From: Candidatus Manganitrophaceae bacterium
GTDB lineage: Bacteria > Nitrospirota > Nitrospiria > SBBL01 > Manganitrophaceae
NCBI GenBank assembly: GCA_016200325.1
Contig: JACQEZ010000019.1
Span: 248,001-312,000, forward strand
Length of the DNA: 64,000 nt
Reading direction: 5' to 3'
The stretch's first letter is position 1; each line of letters begins with the position of its first letter. Below the pieces are notes generated by a model. The model made no database searches and was not told where the DNA came from. It saw nothing but the letters and a program-made list of their open reading frames with translations. Position numbers and translations under genes: made by a program. Shown here one piece after another: positions 1 to 8,585 of this stretch.

Positions 1-1310
1 GCGATCAGCAGCCGGATCTCAGGCCGCGAGTAGAGGCCGCGGTTGCCGGTAAACCGATAGGGGATGCCGCGGACATTCAGCGCCCTTAAAAATGGATCGG
101 CATCGGCGTTCGCCCGCACGAGGATGGCAAAATCGCCGAGGTTTCTCCCCCCTTGCTGTTCTTCAGAGATGATCCGGGCCACCGCATCGGCCTCGGAGGA
201 GAGGGTGTCGAAGTGAAGGTGGACGACCGGCAGATCGAGAAGCGACGGCACGGGATCTTCGACCTGAGAGACCAACCGCTTGTCGATCTCCTCCTGGATC
301 TCCAGACGGTCGGGGTTGTTCTGCTGGATCAGACGGTAAGAAGCGTCGAGAATCGGCTGGACCGCCCGGTAGTTCTCGGTCAGAACCACCCGCTTTGCGT
401 CGTGGTACATCCTTCCGAAACCGAGAATGTTCGAGATCGCCGCCCCCCGAAATTTGTAGATGCTCTGGTCGTTATCCCCCACGACGGTGATGTTGTTGTG
501 GCCGGCGGCAAGCAGGCGAACCAGTTGGAACTGGGCGAAGTTGGTATCTTGAAATTCATCGACCAAGATATACCGGAATTGAGATTGGATCTTTTTGAGA
601 ACATTCGGGTGCTCTCGGAAGAGGCGGAGCGTCATAGAGACTTGATCGCCGAAGTCGATGCACCCCTCCTCCATCAACAGCTGCTGATAATGCCGGTAGG
701 TCTCCGCCAGTTCTTTTTGGAACGCCGCTTCTTCCAACAGGCTTGGATCCTCCGGCGTCGCCAGCGCCAGGGTGAACTGCCGATCGGCATGGGAAAGATA
801 GGCTCCCGGACCGACATCTTCATCCTTGGCGCGGGAGAAGAGGGTCAGGAGCGCTTCGATATGCTTGGTGGGATTCCCGAGGGGACGGAAGGTTTTCAGC
901 GGAAAAGCAAAGAGATGCTTTCGAAAGAAGATCACCTGCTCCGGCCGCGACAACACCCGAAAATCGGGGGTCAATCCGAGCCGGAGTCCATGTTCCCGCA
1001 GGATCCGGTCACCGAACGCATGAAAGGTGGAAATCGTCACCCCGGTATAGCCATAAGGGACCAGCAGATCGACCCGCTCCTCCATCTCCTTCGCCGCCTT
1101 TTCGGTGAAAGTCAGCGCCAGAATTTCGTGCGGCTTCGCTTGCTTGGTTGCAATCAGGTGGACGATCCGGCGGGTGATGACGAGCGTCTTGCCGGTCCCC
1201 GCCCCGGCGATGATGAGGAGCGGCCCTTCGCCATGCGCCACCGCCTCTTGCTGCTTCGGGGAGAGGGGACGCGTGCCGGCTTCCGATCCAAGGGTCGATG
1301 AGGGCTCCAT
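1..1310 (-). CDS. UvrD/PcrA-type superfamily 1 DNA helicase (3' end outside window)
   Basis: This is an ATP-driven 3'-5' DNA helicase of the UvrD/PcrA/Rep group, acting in DNA repair or replication-fork processing. About 436 N-terminal residues are visible. The minus strand reads an N-terminal Walker A (GAGTGKT), a conserved LTFTEKAAKEM motif Ia, and the motif II/III block ILVDEFQDTN followed by VVGDNDQSIYKFRGA. The next motif, LTENYR, is also present. The chosen ATG starts MEPSSTLGSEAGTRPLSPKQ, just ahead of the expected Q-motif; it has no strong Shine-Dalgarno, so a TTG one codon upstream cannot be excluded. The C-terminal half lies beyond the left edge. A long open frame on the opposite strand is a shadow. 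Confidence 0.93.
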   Translation of the reverse strand, partial: MEPSSTLGSEAGTRPLSPKQQEAVAHGEGPLLIIAGAGTGKTLVITRRIVHLIATKQAKPHEILALTFTEKAAKEMEERVDLLVPYGYTGVTISTFHAFGDRILREHGLRLGLTPDFRVLSRPEQVIFFRKHLFAFPLKTFRPLGNPTKHIEALLTLFSRAKDEDVGPGAYLSHADRQFTLALATPEDPSLLEEAAFQKELAETYRHYQQLLMEEGCIDFGDQVSMTLRLFREHPNVLKKIQSQFRYILVDEFQDTNFAQFQLVRLLAAGHNNITVVGDNDQSIYKFRGAAISNILGFGRMYHDAKRVVLTENYRAVQPILDASYRLIQQNNPDRLEIQEEIDKRLVSQVEDPVPSLLDLPVVHLHFDTLSSEADAVARIISEEQQGGRNLGDFAILVRANADADPFLRALNVRGIPYRFTGNRGLYSRPEIRLLI

Positions 1311-1422
1311 CAAAGCGGTACTCCATCCTGCAGCGGGAAAGCGCTATCCTGGATAAAAATGTAATGAAACCGGCGGGGGAAGTCAATGGAAATTAAGGAA
1401 GCGTTTTTATTTCAGCAGGTTA

Positions 1423-1445
1423 GATCGGAGTCCTGCGCTCCGATC
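1423..1445 (-). terminator. Hairpin after the 92-aa membrane protein gene
   Basis: GATCGGAG and CTCCGATC are perfect 8-bp arms around a 7-nt loop. It lies between the end of the 92-aa gene and the helicase start, both on the minus strand. There is no clean T-run, so termination is only an inference. Confidence 0.3.
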
Positions 1446-1592
1446 GGTGAGAAGCGTAGTGGCACGCGGGGTACGCAGGGAAGCATCCCCTGGAGTTAAG
1501 TGGACCATTCCGGAAAGAGAACAAAAAAATGAGGGTATCGATTCTAAGGGAAGAGCGGTCGAGGAGCTCTCGTTTATTCTTAAAGAGGTCGC

Positions 1593-1871
1593 CTAAAAGC
1601 GTTGGAGGCGTGATCGCATCCGAAGCCGCCAAGCAATCCGGGCGAGCCAGGCCATCCAGAGAAGGGTCAACGGAATGGCAAGCATCAATCCGATAAAGAA
1701 AGCGGAAATCAGAACGCCGATAAAAATCGTCAGCGCAAGAAGCGCCATCAAACCGAATTTCAATCGCTCCAGCCGGCTCAACGGACGGAAAACCGATCCG
1801 TTCCGCCAGGTACGCCCTTCGGTCGTCATTCGGTGAATGGCTCTCTCTTCCTCCGGGAATTTTTCCAACAT
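1593..1871 (-). CDS. Small two-helix membrane protein, unknown function
   Basis: This 92-residue protein has a basic N-terminal cytosolic stretch of about 35 residues, then two hydrophobic segments (roughly 38-58 and 60-80) and a short Arg-rich tail (RLRMRSRLQRF). That layout suggests an inner-membrane hairpin. A strong Shine-Dalgarno (GGGAGGG, 4 nt before the ATG) supports the start. I do not recognise the family. It stands alone between a terminator-like structure upstream and a hairpin downstream, so it is probably monocistronic. Confidence 0.65.
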   Translation of the reverse strand: MLEKFPEEERAIHRMTTEGRTWRNGSVFRPLSRLERLKFGLMALLALTIFIGVLISAFFIGLMLAIPLTLLWMAWLARIAWRLRMRSRLQRF

Positions 1872-1974
1872 GGAACCCTCCCAACTAAAGCTTTTATTTT
1901 TATCCTATCACACTTGAAACGCGGATGTCACAGGGCCGCGAGTGAACGATTTTGGATGATAAAGAGGCTTCGGA

Positions 1975-2038
1975 GATAAAAACAGACGGCCGTCTTTTCA
2001 CAACCGTTTTGGAGAGTCGGTTGATCGAGACGGCCGTT
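1975..2038 (-). terminator. Nested-stem intrinsic terminator of the 76-aa membrane protein gene
   Basis: On the minus strand a 10-bp perfect outer stem (ACGGCCGTCT with AGACGGCCGT) encloses a second stem (AACCG/CGGTT) and is followed by CTGTTTTTATC. It lies downstream of the 76-aa gene and would close that transcript. Confidence 0.6.
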
Positions 2039-2145
2039 GCGCCCGAACAGAAATGGATCTCACGGAAAATGAACTTGTGACGATTTATTGAAAGGCGGTG
2101 ATCCCCTTAGGCGAGAGGTGCAAACCGTTATGCTTAAGCTTGACG

Positions 2146-2376
2146 CTATTTAAACTTTGAACCGCTGAAATCAATCGACCACATGAACCAGAAAAAGAGA
2201 ATGACCGATGTGAAAAGTAGGATAGGCAGACCATATCTGTAAATAAATTCATAAAATTGATCCAGTCCCGGCCCGATGATATAGGAACCGTTATTCGGCT
2301 CCCCCAATCGCGACTCTTTTTTTCTCTCTTCCGAATAGACATTCGTCCGAATATCAGTTTTCGTAGATCCAGCCAT
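2146..2376 (-). CDS. 76-aa single-pass membrane protein, probable sigma-54 target
   Basis: The protein has about 45 polar residues, one hydrophobic helix (about residues 48-69, YGLPILLFTSVILFFWFMW) and a short tail. No family is recognised. An AAGGAGG sequence lies 7 nt before the ATG, so the start is well supported. It is the first gene downstream of an NtrC-type regulator on the same strand, preceded by a -24/-12 promoter and followed by an intrinsic terminator. It therefore looks like a single-gene unit switched on by that regulator. The product may sense or relieve an envelope condition reported by the upstream kinase, but that role is inference. Confidence 0.7.
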   Translation of the reverse strand: MAGSTKTDIRTNVYSEERKKESRLGEPNNGSYIIGPGLDQFYEFIYRYGLPILLFTSVILFFWFMWSIDFSGSKFK

Positions 2377-2447
2377 TCCCCAGCCTCCTTATTAGAATTC
2401 CTGTGGACCTCTCCCGAAGATGCCTCAAACGGGTCGCATCATTACTT

Positions 2448-2463
2448 TGCAGGACCGGTGCCG
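2448..2463 (-). promoter_or_regulatory. Sigma-54 (-24/-12) promoter for the 76-aa gene
   Basis: The minus strand reads CGGCACCGGTCCTGCA: GG, ten bases, then GC, with GGCAC at -24 and CTGC at -12. This is one base off the consensus at the first position. Transcription would start near 2437, leaving a leader of about 60 nt before the ATG at 2376. Confidence 0.6.
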
Positions 2464-2581
2464 GAAATTCAAAGGGCGGAGAAAATCGGGACGACCTCGG
2501 TAGCGGATGACTTTTCAAAGTAAATGAGTGATCTGAACAACAAGGAAAGCGAAAATGAGAAAAAAATTGGGTGAGTAACAA

Positions 2582-2613
2582 GCAAAGCTGCCACAACAGT
2601 GGGGCACATTTGC
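2582..2613 (-). promoter_or_regulatory. Imperfect dyad, candidate enhancer for the NtrC-type regulator
   Basis: The arms GCAAAGCTGCCAC and GTGGGGCACATTTGC flank AACA. The core TGCCAC-AACA-GTGGGGCA is nearly symmetric. It lies about 130 bp upstream of the -24/-12 promoter, a usual place for an upstream activating sequence, and touches the end of the regulator gene. Confidence 0.45.
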
Positions 2614-2614
2614 A

Positions 2615-4015
2615 CTATTCGGAATGTCCCTCTTCTCCTTTCTCCTCGGCCAAGGAGATCCCATGCCGCCGGGCCATTCGGTAGAGGGTCCTCCGGTCGA
2701 TCCCCAGGATCCGCGCCGCTTCGGTTCGATTGGAAACTTCCTGCAAGACCCGGATCAGGTATTGCCGCTGCAGCTCGTCGAGCGACATCAACGGGAAAGG
2801 GGGAAGACCCTCTTCCGAGGCCGGACCGTCCCGGACCGACAGCGGCAGATCCTCAGGGAGAATGACGCGGCCGGTCGTCAACACCACCGCCTGTTCGATC
2901 GCGTGTTGCAGCTCACGGACATTTCCCGGCCAGGCGTACCGGCTCATCGCCTCGAGCGCCTGGGGAGTAAATGCCAGATCGCGCTTCTTCGTCTCGGCGG
3001 CATATCGTTTCAAGAAATAGTCGGCCAGCAGCGGGATATCTTCCCGCCGGTCGCGCAGCGGCGGCAGCGGGATCGTCACCACCCGAAGGCGATAGAGAAG
3101 GTCTTCGCGGAAGCGTCCTTCTTTTACCCGCTGTTCGAGCGGCTGATTGGTCGCGGTGATGATCCGGACATCGACACGGATCGGATCGTTGGCGCCGACC
3201 CGCCGGATCTCCCGCTCTTGAAGGGCCCGCAACAATTTTGCCTGAAGGGCCAGGCCCATCTCGCCGATTTCATCGAGAAATAGGGTTCCCCCCTCCGCCT
3301 CCTCGAAGAGCCCCTTTTTGCTCGCAATCGCGCCGGTGAAGGCCCCTCGAACGTGGCCGAACATTTCACTCTCCAACAGCGGCTCCGGGAGCGCGGCGCA
3401 GTTGACGACGACAAACGGCTTCCCGGCGCGGGGACCGTTGTAGTGGATCGCCCGGGCGATCAGCTCCTTGCCGGTTCCGCTTTCTCCCAGGATCAGGACC
3501 GTGCTGTTCCGGTCGGTGATCATCGCCACCGTTTTATAAATGTCGGTCATCAAACGACTATGCCCGATGATCTGATTAAGGCCATAGGTCCGGGTGAACT
3601 CTTGCCGGTATTGTTCATTCTCCTTTTGCAGGCGTCGCTGGTCGAGCGCACGGCGGACAACGATTTTGATCTCGTCTTCCCGAAACGGCTTGCTGACGTA
3701 GTCGAAGGCACCCGCCTTCATCGCATCGATCGCCGATTCCATCGATCCGAACGCGGTCACCAGGATCACCAGCGTCTCGGGACTCTGCTCCTTATAGCGC
3801 CGAAGGACCTCCAGACCATCCACCCCCGGCATCTTCAGATCGGTGATAATTAAGTCATAAAATTCTCGCTCGAGGTGCGCCACCGCCTCCCGACCGCCGG
3901 AGGCCGATTCGACCCGATATCCGTCGTCCGATAAGATTTCGGCGAGAAGCTGGCAAGCGACGGCGTCGTCATCGACGGCCAAGATTCGGGTTGAGGTGTT
4001 GTCGGCTCGTTTCAT
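2615..4015 (-). CDS. Sigma-54-dependent response regulator, NtrC/AtoC family
   Basis: This 466-residue transcriptional activator has an N-terminal receiver (acidic pocket VDDD near 14-17, phospho-acceptor D59, conserved K109). The AAA+ domain has Walker A GESGTGKE at 177-184, the sigma-54 contact loop GAFTGA at 224-229 and Walker B LFLDEIGE. A C-terminal Fis-type HTH carries the ARILGIDRRTLYRMARRHG recognition region. All catalytic residues are present. Its ATG overlaps the TGA of the upstream kinase gene (ATGA), so the pair is translationally coupled. The dyad and -24/-12 promoter just downstream point to the adjacent 76-aa membrane protein gene as a target. Confidence 0.95.
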   Translation of the reverse strand: MKRADNTSTRILAVDDDAVACQLLAEILSDDGYRVESASGGREAVAHLEREFYDLIITDLKMPGVDGLEVLRRYKEQSPETLVILVTAFGSMESAIDAMKAGAFDYVSKPFREDEIKIVVRRALDQRRLQKENEQYRQEFTRTYGLNQIIGHSRLMTDIYKTVAMITDRNSTVLILGESGTGKELIARAIHYNGPRAGKPFVVVNCAALPEPLLESEMFGHVRGAFTGAIASKKGLFEEAEGGTLFLDEIGEMGLALQAKLLRALQEREIRRVGANDPIRVDVRIITATNQPLEQRVKEGRFREDLLYRLRVVTIPLPPLRDRREDIPLLADYFLKRYAAETKKRDLAFTPQALEAMSRYAWPGNVRELQHAIEQAVVLTTGRVILPEDLPLSVRDGPASEEGLPPFPLMSLDELQRQYLIRVLQEVSNRTEAARILGIDRRTLYRMARRHGISLAEEKGEEGHSE

Positions 4016-5568
4016 CTCCGTCCTACCGGAAGGGTAATGACCCAGGTTGTGCCGGCGCCGACACGGCTCGAGACATCCATTTCGCCCCCATGCGCCTTGA
4101 TGATCTCTCGGCAGAGGCTCAGCCCCAAGCCGGTCCCTTTTCCTTGCTCTTTGGTTGTGAAAAACGGCTCGAAGATTTTGGTGAGATCCCCCGCTGCAAT
4201 GCCGACGCCGGTATCGGCAACCATAATCCGAATCTCTCCATCAACCGACCGGGTCTGCAAATGTAAGAGCCCGCCGTTCGGCATCGCATCCATTGCATTG
4301 GTCAGCAGATTGAGGAACGCCTCCTGCAGATCACCGGGATCTCCAGCCGCGGTCGGCAAACCCTCCTCGAAAAGGGTGCGGACCTCGATGCCGCGCAGAG
4401 AGATCCCCGGCATCACGAGGTCGAGAAGGCCTTTCAACAACAGATTAATCTCGACCGGACCGGGACGCGAGGTCGGCTTTCGGACCGTTTCGAGCACCTC
4501 TTGGATGCTCTGGACCATCCGCTCCAGCTGAGACTCGATGATCTTCAGCCGCTCCTCTCTCTTCTCGGGGGAGACGTCCCGTTTTAACCGCTGGAGGTGG
4601 CCGAGGGTGGAGTGAAGCGGGGTGCCGATCCGATGGGCGAACGCCGCCGCCATCTGCCCCGCGGCCGCCAGCCGTTCGCTGTGGGCGAGCCGAAGCTGCA
4701 TTTCGGAGAGGCGACGGTTGACCCGGGCCAGCTCCTCATAACGCCGATTGACCTCCGACGTCGCCTGCTCGATCCGTCCCTGTAATGAATCATTCAGTTG
4801 TCCGACCGCCTCGGTCCCCTCGCGGATCCTTAGGATCATCCGGTTGAATTGCGCCGCAAGCGCACCGATTTCATCTTGGGATTCGACCGGGACCTGCCTC
4901 CTGAGGTCGCCTGTCTCGACGTGAGCCATCTCCTTCAAGAGCGAAGCGATCGGCTGGCCGATCCTTCGACGCAGATACCAGACCAAGAAGAACAGAATCA
5001 CAACCGCCACTATCACCGTCACCAACACGGCATGTAAGCGATCCCGGGCCACCAACGCTTCAAAGCGCTTCAGAGAAATTTGGGCGAGAACCAAGCCGGG
5101 AACCTTCTGGGGGCCGATCTGCACCGGCGCCTGGATTTCCCAAAAAAGCTCCCCATCCAGTTCTGCCAGATGCGCGAGCGGCTCCCCGTTCCGGCTTGTT
5201 TCAATCTCCGAGGCACTGGGAAGGGCGTTCAACCGGCTCACCGCCGCCCCGCTTCGGGCCGTCATCTGAGGAGAATCTGGCGTTAAATCAAAAATCTCTA
5301 TCAATACAATCTCCGGATCGATCTCTCGGAGTTTAGCCAATTCGCCCTCCAACACCGACCGATCCCGAAGCTCCTCCAGCGTCCCGATGCCAGCCCCGAT
5401 TTGCTTGACGAGAGTGATATATTCCGATCGGAGAAGCAAGCGGGCCTGTCTCTCGATGATGAGCCTGGAAACGGTGGTGGCAAGGGAGAGAACCGAGACG
5501 ACGATCCCGATTACGAAGAGTGTAATTTTGGTTTGGAGGCCAATGTTCCATCGGGACAAATCAACCAT
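4012..5568 (-). CDS. Membrane sensor histidine kinase (HAMP, HisKA, HATPase), partner of the NtrC-type regulator
   Basis: This 518-residue kinase has two membrane helices (about 15-37 and 180-199) bracketing a periplasmic domain of about 140 residues. A HAMP domain (about 200-250) and a coiled linker follow. The phospho-acceptor H312 lies in AHRIGTP, and the ATPase domain has an N box (NLLTNAMDAM), G1 (DTGVGI), F box (FEPFFTTK) and G2 (GKGTGLGL). The layout resembles ZraS/AtoS-type kinases that phosphorylate sigma-54 activators. It opens the operon with the downstream regulator. The periplasmic sensor shows no recognised fold, so the signal is unknown. Confidence 0.94.
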   Translation of the reverse strand: MVDLSRWNIGLQTKITLFVIGIVVSVLSLATTVSRLIIERQARLLLRSEYITLVKQIGAGIGTLEELRDRSVLEGELAKLREIDPEIVLIEIFDLTPDSPQMTARSGAAVSRLNALPSASEIETSRNGEPLAHLAELDGELFWEIQAPVQIGPQKVPGLVLAQISLKRFEALVARDRLHAVLVTVIVAVVILFFLVWYLRRRIGQPIASLLKEMAHVETGDLRRQVPVESQDEIGALAAQFNRMILRIREGTEAVGQLNDSLQGRIEQATSEVNRRYEELARVNRRLSEMQLRLAHSERLAAAGQMAAAFAHRIGTPLHSTLGHLQRLKRDVSPEKREERLKIIESQLERMVQSIQEVLETVRKPTSRPGPVEINLLLKGLLDLVMPGISLRGIEVRTLFEEGLPTAAGDPGDLQEAFLNLLTNAMDAMPNGGLLHLQTRSVDGEIRIMVADTGVGIAAGDLTKIFEPFFTTKEQGKGTGLGLSLCREIIKAHGGEMDVSSRVGAGTTWVITLPVGRR

Positions 5569-5885
5569 CTCACAACCTTGTAAGGAGAATGTAGAATGAG
5601 GAGGATCATACCAAATCTAACCGCTCACGCCAAGGAGTCCGGGATGAGGGCGGCGGGATGAAGAAGGTCTCAAAGAGAGCGAACCGTTTGTAGAATCGGT
5701 TCTGGGCGGCGCCCCCTTCCTGACTTGGATTCCCGAGGACGTTACGCTCCGATTCAATCGAGATCGCCGGACCGTATGGTTCCTATCGACGGGATAGAAT
5801 GCTGAGGATGATTGCACATCTTCGACGAACTGTGATAATTTCATTAAATAGAAAATCGATCCTATAAAAAATAAAAGATGAGTCT
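5569..5885. other. Divergent intergenic region between the kinase and ClC genes
   Basis: This AT-richer stretch of about 320 bases should hold the promoters for the minus-strand kinase/regulator operon and the plus-strand ClC gene. I see no convincing -24/-12 element, no strong dyad and no credible small gene. Bases near 5860-5880 are A/T-rich (CCTATAAAAAATAAAAG) just before the ClC start and could serve as a -10 region. Confidence 0.4.
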
Positions 5886-7748
5886 ATGGATCCGATATTG
5901 AAATCATCGACAACGGGAGGGCTGCCGATTTCCCCCTCACTTGAGCCCTCCCTCGAAGCGGCCCATGTCCCCCGCCGGACGACGATGGTCGACCGACGAG
6001 TCGTTCAGGTAACCGTCGTCGCGATCTTAATCGCGCTGGTCGCGGGGGTGGTGGCACAAGGTCTCACCCGTCTGATTAATCTGATCACCCAAATTGCCTT
6101 TTATGGTCGTTTTGTATGGACACCTGCCTCACCGGCGGACAATCAACTCGGCCTCTTTGTTCTCTTTGTTCCGATCGTCGGCGGGATCTTAGTCGGTCTG
6201 ATGGCGCGTTACGGATCGAAGAGCATCCGCGGACATGGCATCCCCGAGGCGATGGAGCAGGTCCTGATCAATCAAAGCCGTATTCCGGCGCGGATGGCCT
6301 TTCTCAAACCGATTTCCGCCGCCATCGCGATCGGGACCGGCGGGCCGTTTGGAGCCGAAGGACCGATCATTGCAACCGGGGGTGCGCTCGGATCCGTGGT
6401 CGGCCAGTTGTTGAAGACGACGGCCGACGAACGGAAGATTCTTTTATCGGCCGGCGCGGCGGCCGGGATGTCGGCGACCTTCGGCGCCCCGGTCTCCGCC
6501 GTCTTGCTGGCGATTGAGCTGCTATTGTTTGAGTTTCGCCCCCGCTCCTTTATTCCGGTCGCTCTGGCAAGCGTCACCGCGGCGGCGGTTCGAATGAGTT
6601 TCGTCGGTGCGGCGCCCGCCTTTGCCATGCCTGATTTGGCCCAGCCGACCGGCGCCGCAATTGCCATTTATATTTTCCTGGGAGGGATCGTCGGCGTCGC
6701 CTCGGTCTATATTACCCGTGCGGTCTATGCCATTGAAGATGGATTTGAGCACCTCCCGATTCATTGGATGTGGTGGCCCGCGATCGGTGCGGTGGCCGTG
6801 GGCGTCATCGGATATGCGGTCCCCCGCACCCTCGGAATCGGGTATGACAATATCGAGCAGATCCTTTCGGGTCAGATCGCCGGCGCCGCGCTGATCACGC
6901 TCTTTACATTTAAATTTATTTCGTGGGCGGTCTCGCTTGGAAGCGGGACCTCCGGCGGAACCCTCGCCCCTCTCTTTACGATTGGGGGAGGCCTCGGCGC
7001 GGCGCTGGGGAGCGCGATCCTTCTCGTTTTTCCTCAGCTGGGGGTCGACGTACGAATCGCGGCGCTGGTTGGGATGGCGGCGATTTTTGCAGGGGCCTCC
7101 CGGGCGCTGTTGGCCTCGGTCGTTTTTGCCTTCGAGACCACTCTTCAGCCGCTCGGCCTTCTTCCGCTTCTCGGCGGATGCAGCGCCGCCTATTTGGTGT
7201 CGAGCCTGCTGATGAAGAATACGATCATGACCGAGAAGATCGCCCGGCGCGGGGTGCAGGTTTTAACCGAATACTCGGTTGATTCTCTGGCGCAGACGCT
7301 GGTCCGGGACGCCGCGTCGTACCCGGCCGTGTCGCTTCAAGCCGCGATGACGGTCGAGGAAGTTCGTTCCTGGATCGCTTTAGATCTCCCCGAAAGGCAT
7401 CATCAAGGCTTTCCGGTCGTCGATGAAGGAGCGCAACTCATCGGCGTCTTGACCCGACGGGATCTGTTGGATCCCGCTATTCCGGTGACGCGTTCGCTGA
7501 GAGAGCTCATCAAGCGACCGCCGGCGGTCGTCTTTGAAGATCACACCCTTCGTGAAGCGGCCGACCTGATGGTGGGAGAAAACATCGGGCGGCTCCCTGT
7601 GGTCAGCCGATCCGACCGAACCAAAGCGGTCGCCATACTCACCCGAAGCGACCTTCTCCTGGCGCACCGCAAACGACTTGAGGAGGCGCATCAGATGCAG
7701 CAGAGCATCCGCTGGCGAAAAGAGGTAACCCCTTCGAGATCTGTTTGA
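5886..7748 (+). CDS. ClC-family chloride channel/transporter with C-terminal CBS pair
   Basis: This 620-residue anion channel or H+/Cl- exchanger has about ten hydrophobic segments between residues 40 and 460. Ion-path motifs are readable: GHGIP at 116-120 (the GSGIP position of EcClC), GAEGP at 156-160 with the gating glutamate E158, and GSGTSGG in the second half. Two CBS domains occupy about 470-535 and 540-605 and probably bind adenine nucleotides. Retention of E158 is what the family needs for gating or proton coupling; His in the selectivity motif marks a subclade. A roughly 35-residue hydrophilic N-terminal extension makes the exact start uncertain. Neighbouring DUF481 and MscL genes suggest a role in ionic or osmotic balance. 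Confidence 0.93.
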   Translation: MDPILKSSTTGGLPISPSLEPSLEAAHVPRRTTMVDRRVVQVTVVAILIALVAGVVAQGLTRLINLITQIAFYGRFVWTPASPADNQLGLFVLFVPIVGGILVGLMARYGSKSIRGHGIPEAMEQVLINQSRIPARMAFLKPISAAIAIGTGGPFGAEGPIIATGGALGSVVGQLLKTTADERKILLSAGAAAGMSATFGAPVSAVLLAIELLLFEFRPRSFIPVALASVTAAAVRMSFVGAAPAFAMPDLAQPTGAAIAIYIFLGGIVGVASVYITRAVYAIEDGFEHLPIHWMWWPAIGAVAVGVIGYAVPRTLGIGYDNIEQILSGQIAGAALITLFTFKFISWAVSLGSGTSGGTLAPLFTIGGGLGAALGSAILLVFPQLGVDVRIAALVGMAAIFAGASRALLASVVFAFETTLQPLGLLPLLGGCSAAYLVSSLLMKNTIMTEKIARRGVQVLTEYSVDSLAQTLVRDAASYPAVSLQAAMTVEEVRSWIALDLPERHHQGFPVVDEGAQLIGVLTRRDLLDPAIPVTRSLRELIKRPPAVVFEDHTLREAADLMVGENIGRLPVVSRSDRTKAVAILTRSDLLLAHRKRLEEAHQMQQSIRWRKEVTPSRSV

Positions 7749-7790
7749 TTCGGCCGTGAATTTTCTTTCGTTCCTTCCTTCTATACCTAA

Positions 7791-8516
7791 TTAAAACGTG
7801 TAAAGCAATGCCGTCTTAAAAAGGCTGTCGGTCTTCTTGAATCCCGGCGGGGGAAGATGATCATAGTAGACCGCATAGGAGATCTTGAAGGCCAGGTTCC
7901 CCATCAGGTTTGTGATGAAGGCGGTCTCTTCATTCATAAGATAGTCCCTGGCCTCTTTCAAGTTCGGGAGGTATTCAACCGTCTGCTCGAAACGGGTCTT
8001 CTCGGTGAAGGCGTGGGTATAACCGCCGAAGAGGCGAGCCGAGGGGAACCCACGGTCGTCGAGGGGGGCGATCGGATTCTCGCGCGTGTAGCCGGCTCCG
8101 GCCTCTCCTTTGAGCGTGTCGGTGGTGGTCTTTACAAAATAGTGACCCAAACCGAGCATCGAAATATATCGGATCTCAATCCCCTTCAGCGTGTTTCGCT
8201 CGACCGTCTCCGAAAGAAACGCATAGGTCAGCTCGGTGATGTTCTTGTCGTATTTAAGGGTCGCGAACCAGCTTTTGTCGGAGGCAACGCCGTGACTCTC
8301 TCCATAGAGCGCTTTCACCTCTCCCGACAATTTTGAATCGACAAACGCACGCTCGGCCTTGCCGGCCGCCACCAACGTTTGCGAACTCGTGTTCCCGGAG
8401 GTCTCCACATAAGAAAATTCCAAATTTCCCTTCCAAGGGGGCGGCTCCTCGGCATGCGAGGGAGCGACAACGGCTATTAAAAGGCAAAACACGATTAGGG
8501 GGCAGAACGGTTTCAT
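7791..8516 (-). CDS. DUF481 (YdiY-like) outer-membrane beta-barrel protein
   Basis: This 241-residue exported protein has a signal peptide ending at AVVAPSHA-EE. Alternating strands follow, with the family hallmarks GNLEFSYVETSGNTSSQT near the N-terminus and repeated amphipathic beta strands. The chain ends in an aromatic (TALLYTF), as expected for BAM-inserted barrels. DUF481 members are salt- or stress-linked outer-membrane proteins of unclear function. It is convergent with the ClC gene and precedes mscL on the same strand. The start is set by the signal peptide. Confidence 0.88.
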   Translation of the reverse strand: MKPFCPLIVFCLLIAVVAPSHAEEPPPWKGNLEFSYVETSGNTSSQTLVAAGKAERAFVDSKLSGEVKALYGESHGVASDKSWFATLKYDKNITELTYAFLSETVERNTLKGIEIRYISMLGLGHYFVKTTTDTLKGEAGAGYTRENPIAPLDDRGFPSARLFGGYTHAFTEKTRFEQTVEYLPNLKEARDYLMNEETAFITNLMGNLAFKISYAVYYDHLPPPGFKKTDSLFKTALLYTF

Positions 8517-8585
8517 CGATCTTTTCTCCTTAATAGACTTAATGGAAAGTGGAAATACCGATTTAAGGTTGACAGGTTGTACGAC

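Noticed and set aside
153-1301. Long open frame of 382 codons on the plus strand
   Set aside because: The opposite strand encodes recognisable UvrD motifs (Walker A, DEFQDT, GDNDQSIYKFRGA), so this is a shadow of the GC-rich third-position pattern.
1420-1884. 154-codon minus-strand frame overlapping the 92-aa membrane protein
   Set aside because: The other frame has a clear Shine-Dalgarno and a two-helix membrane pattern; this frame has none.
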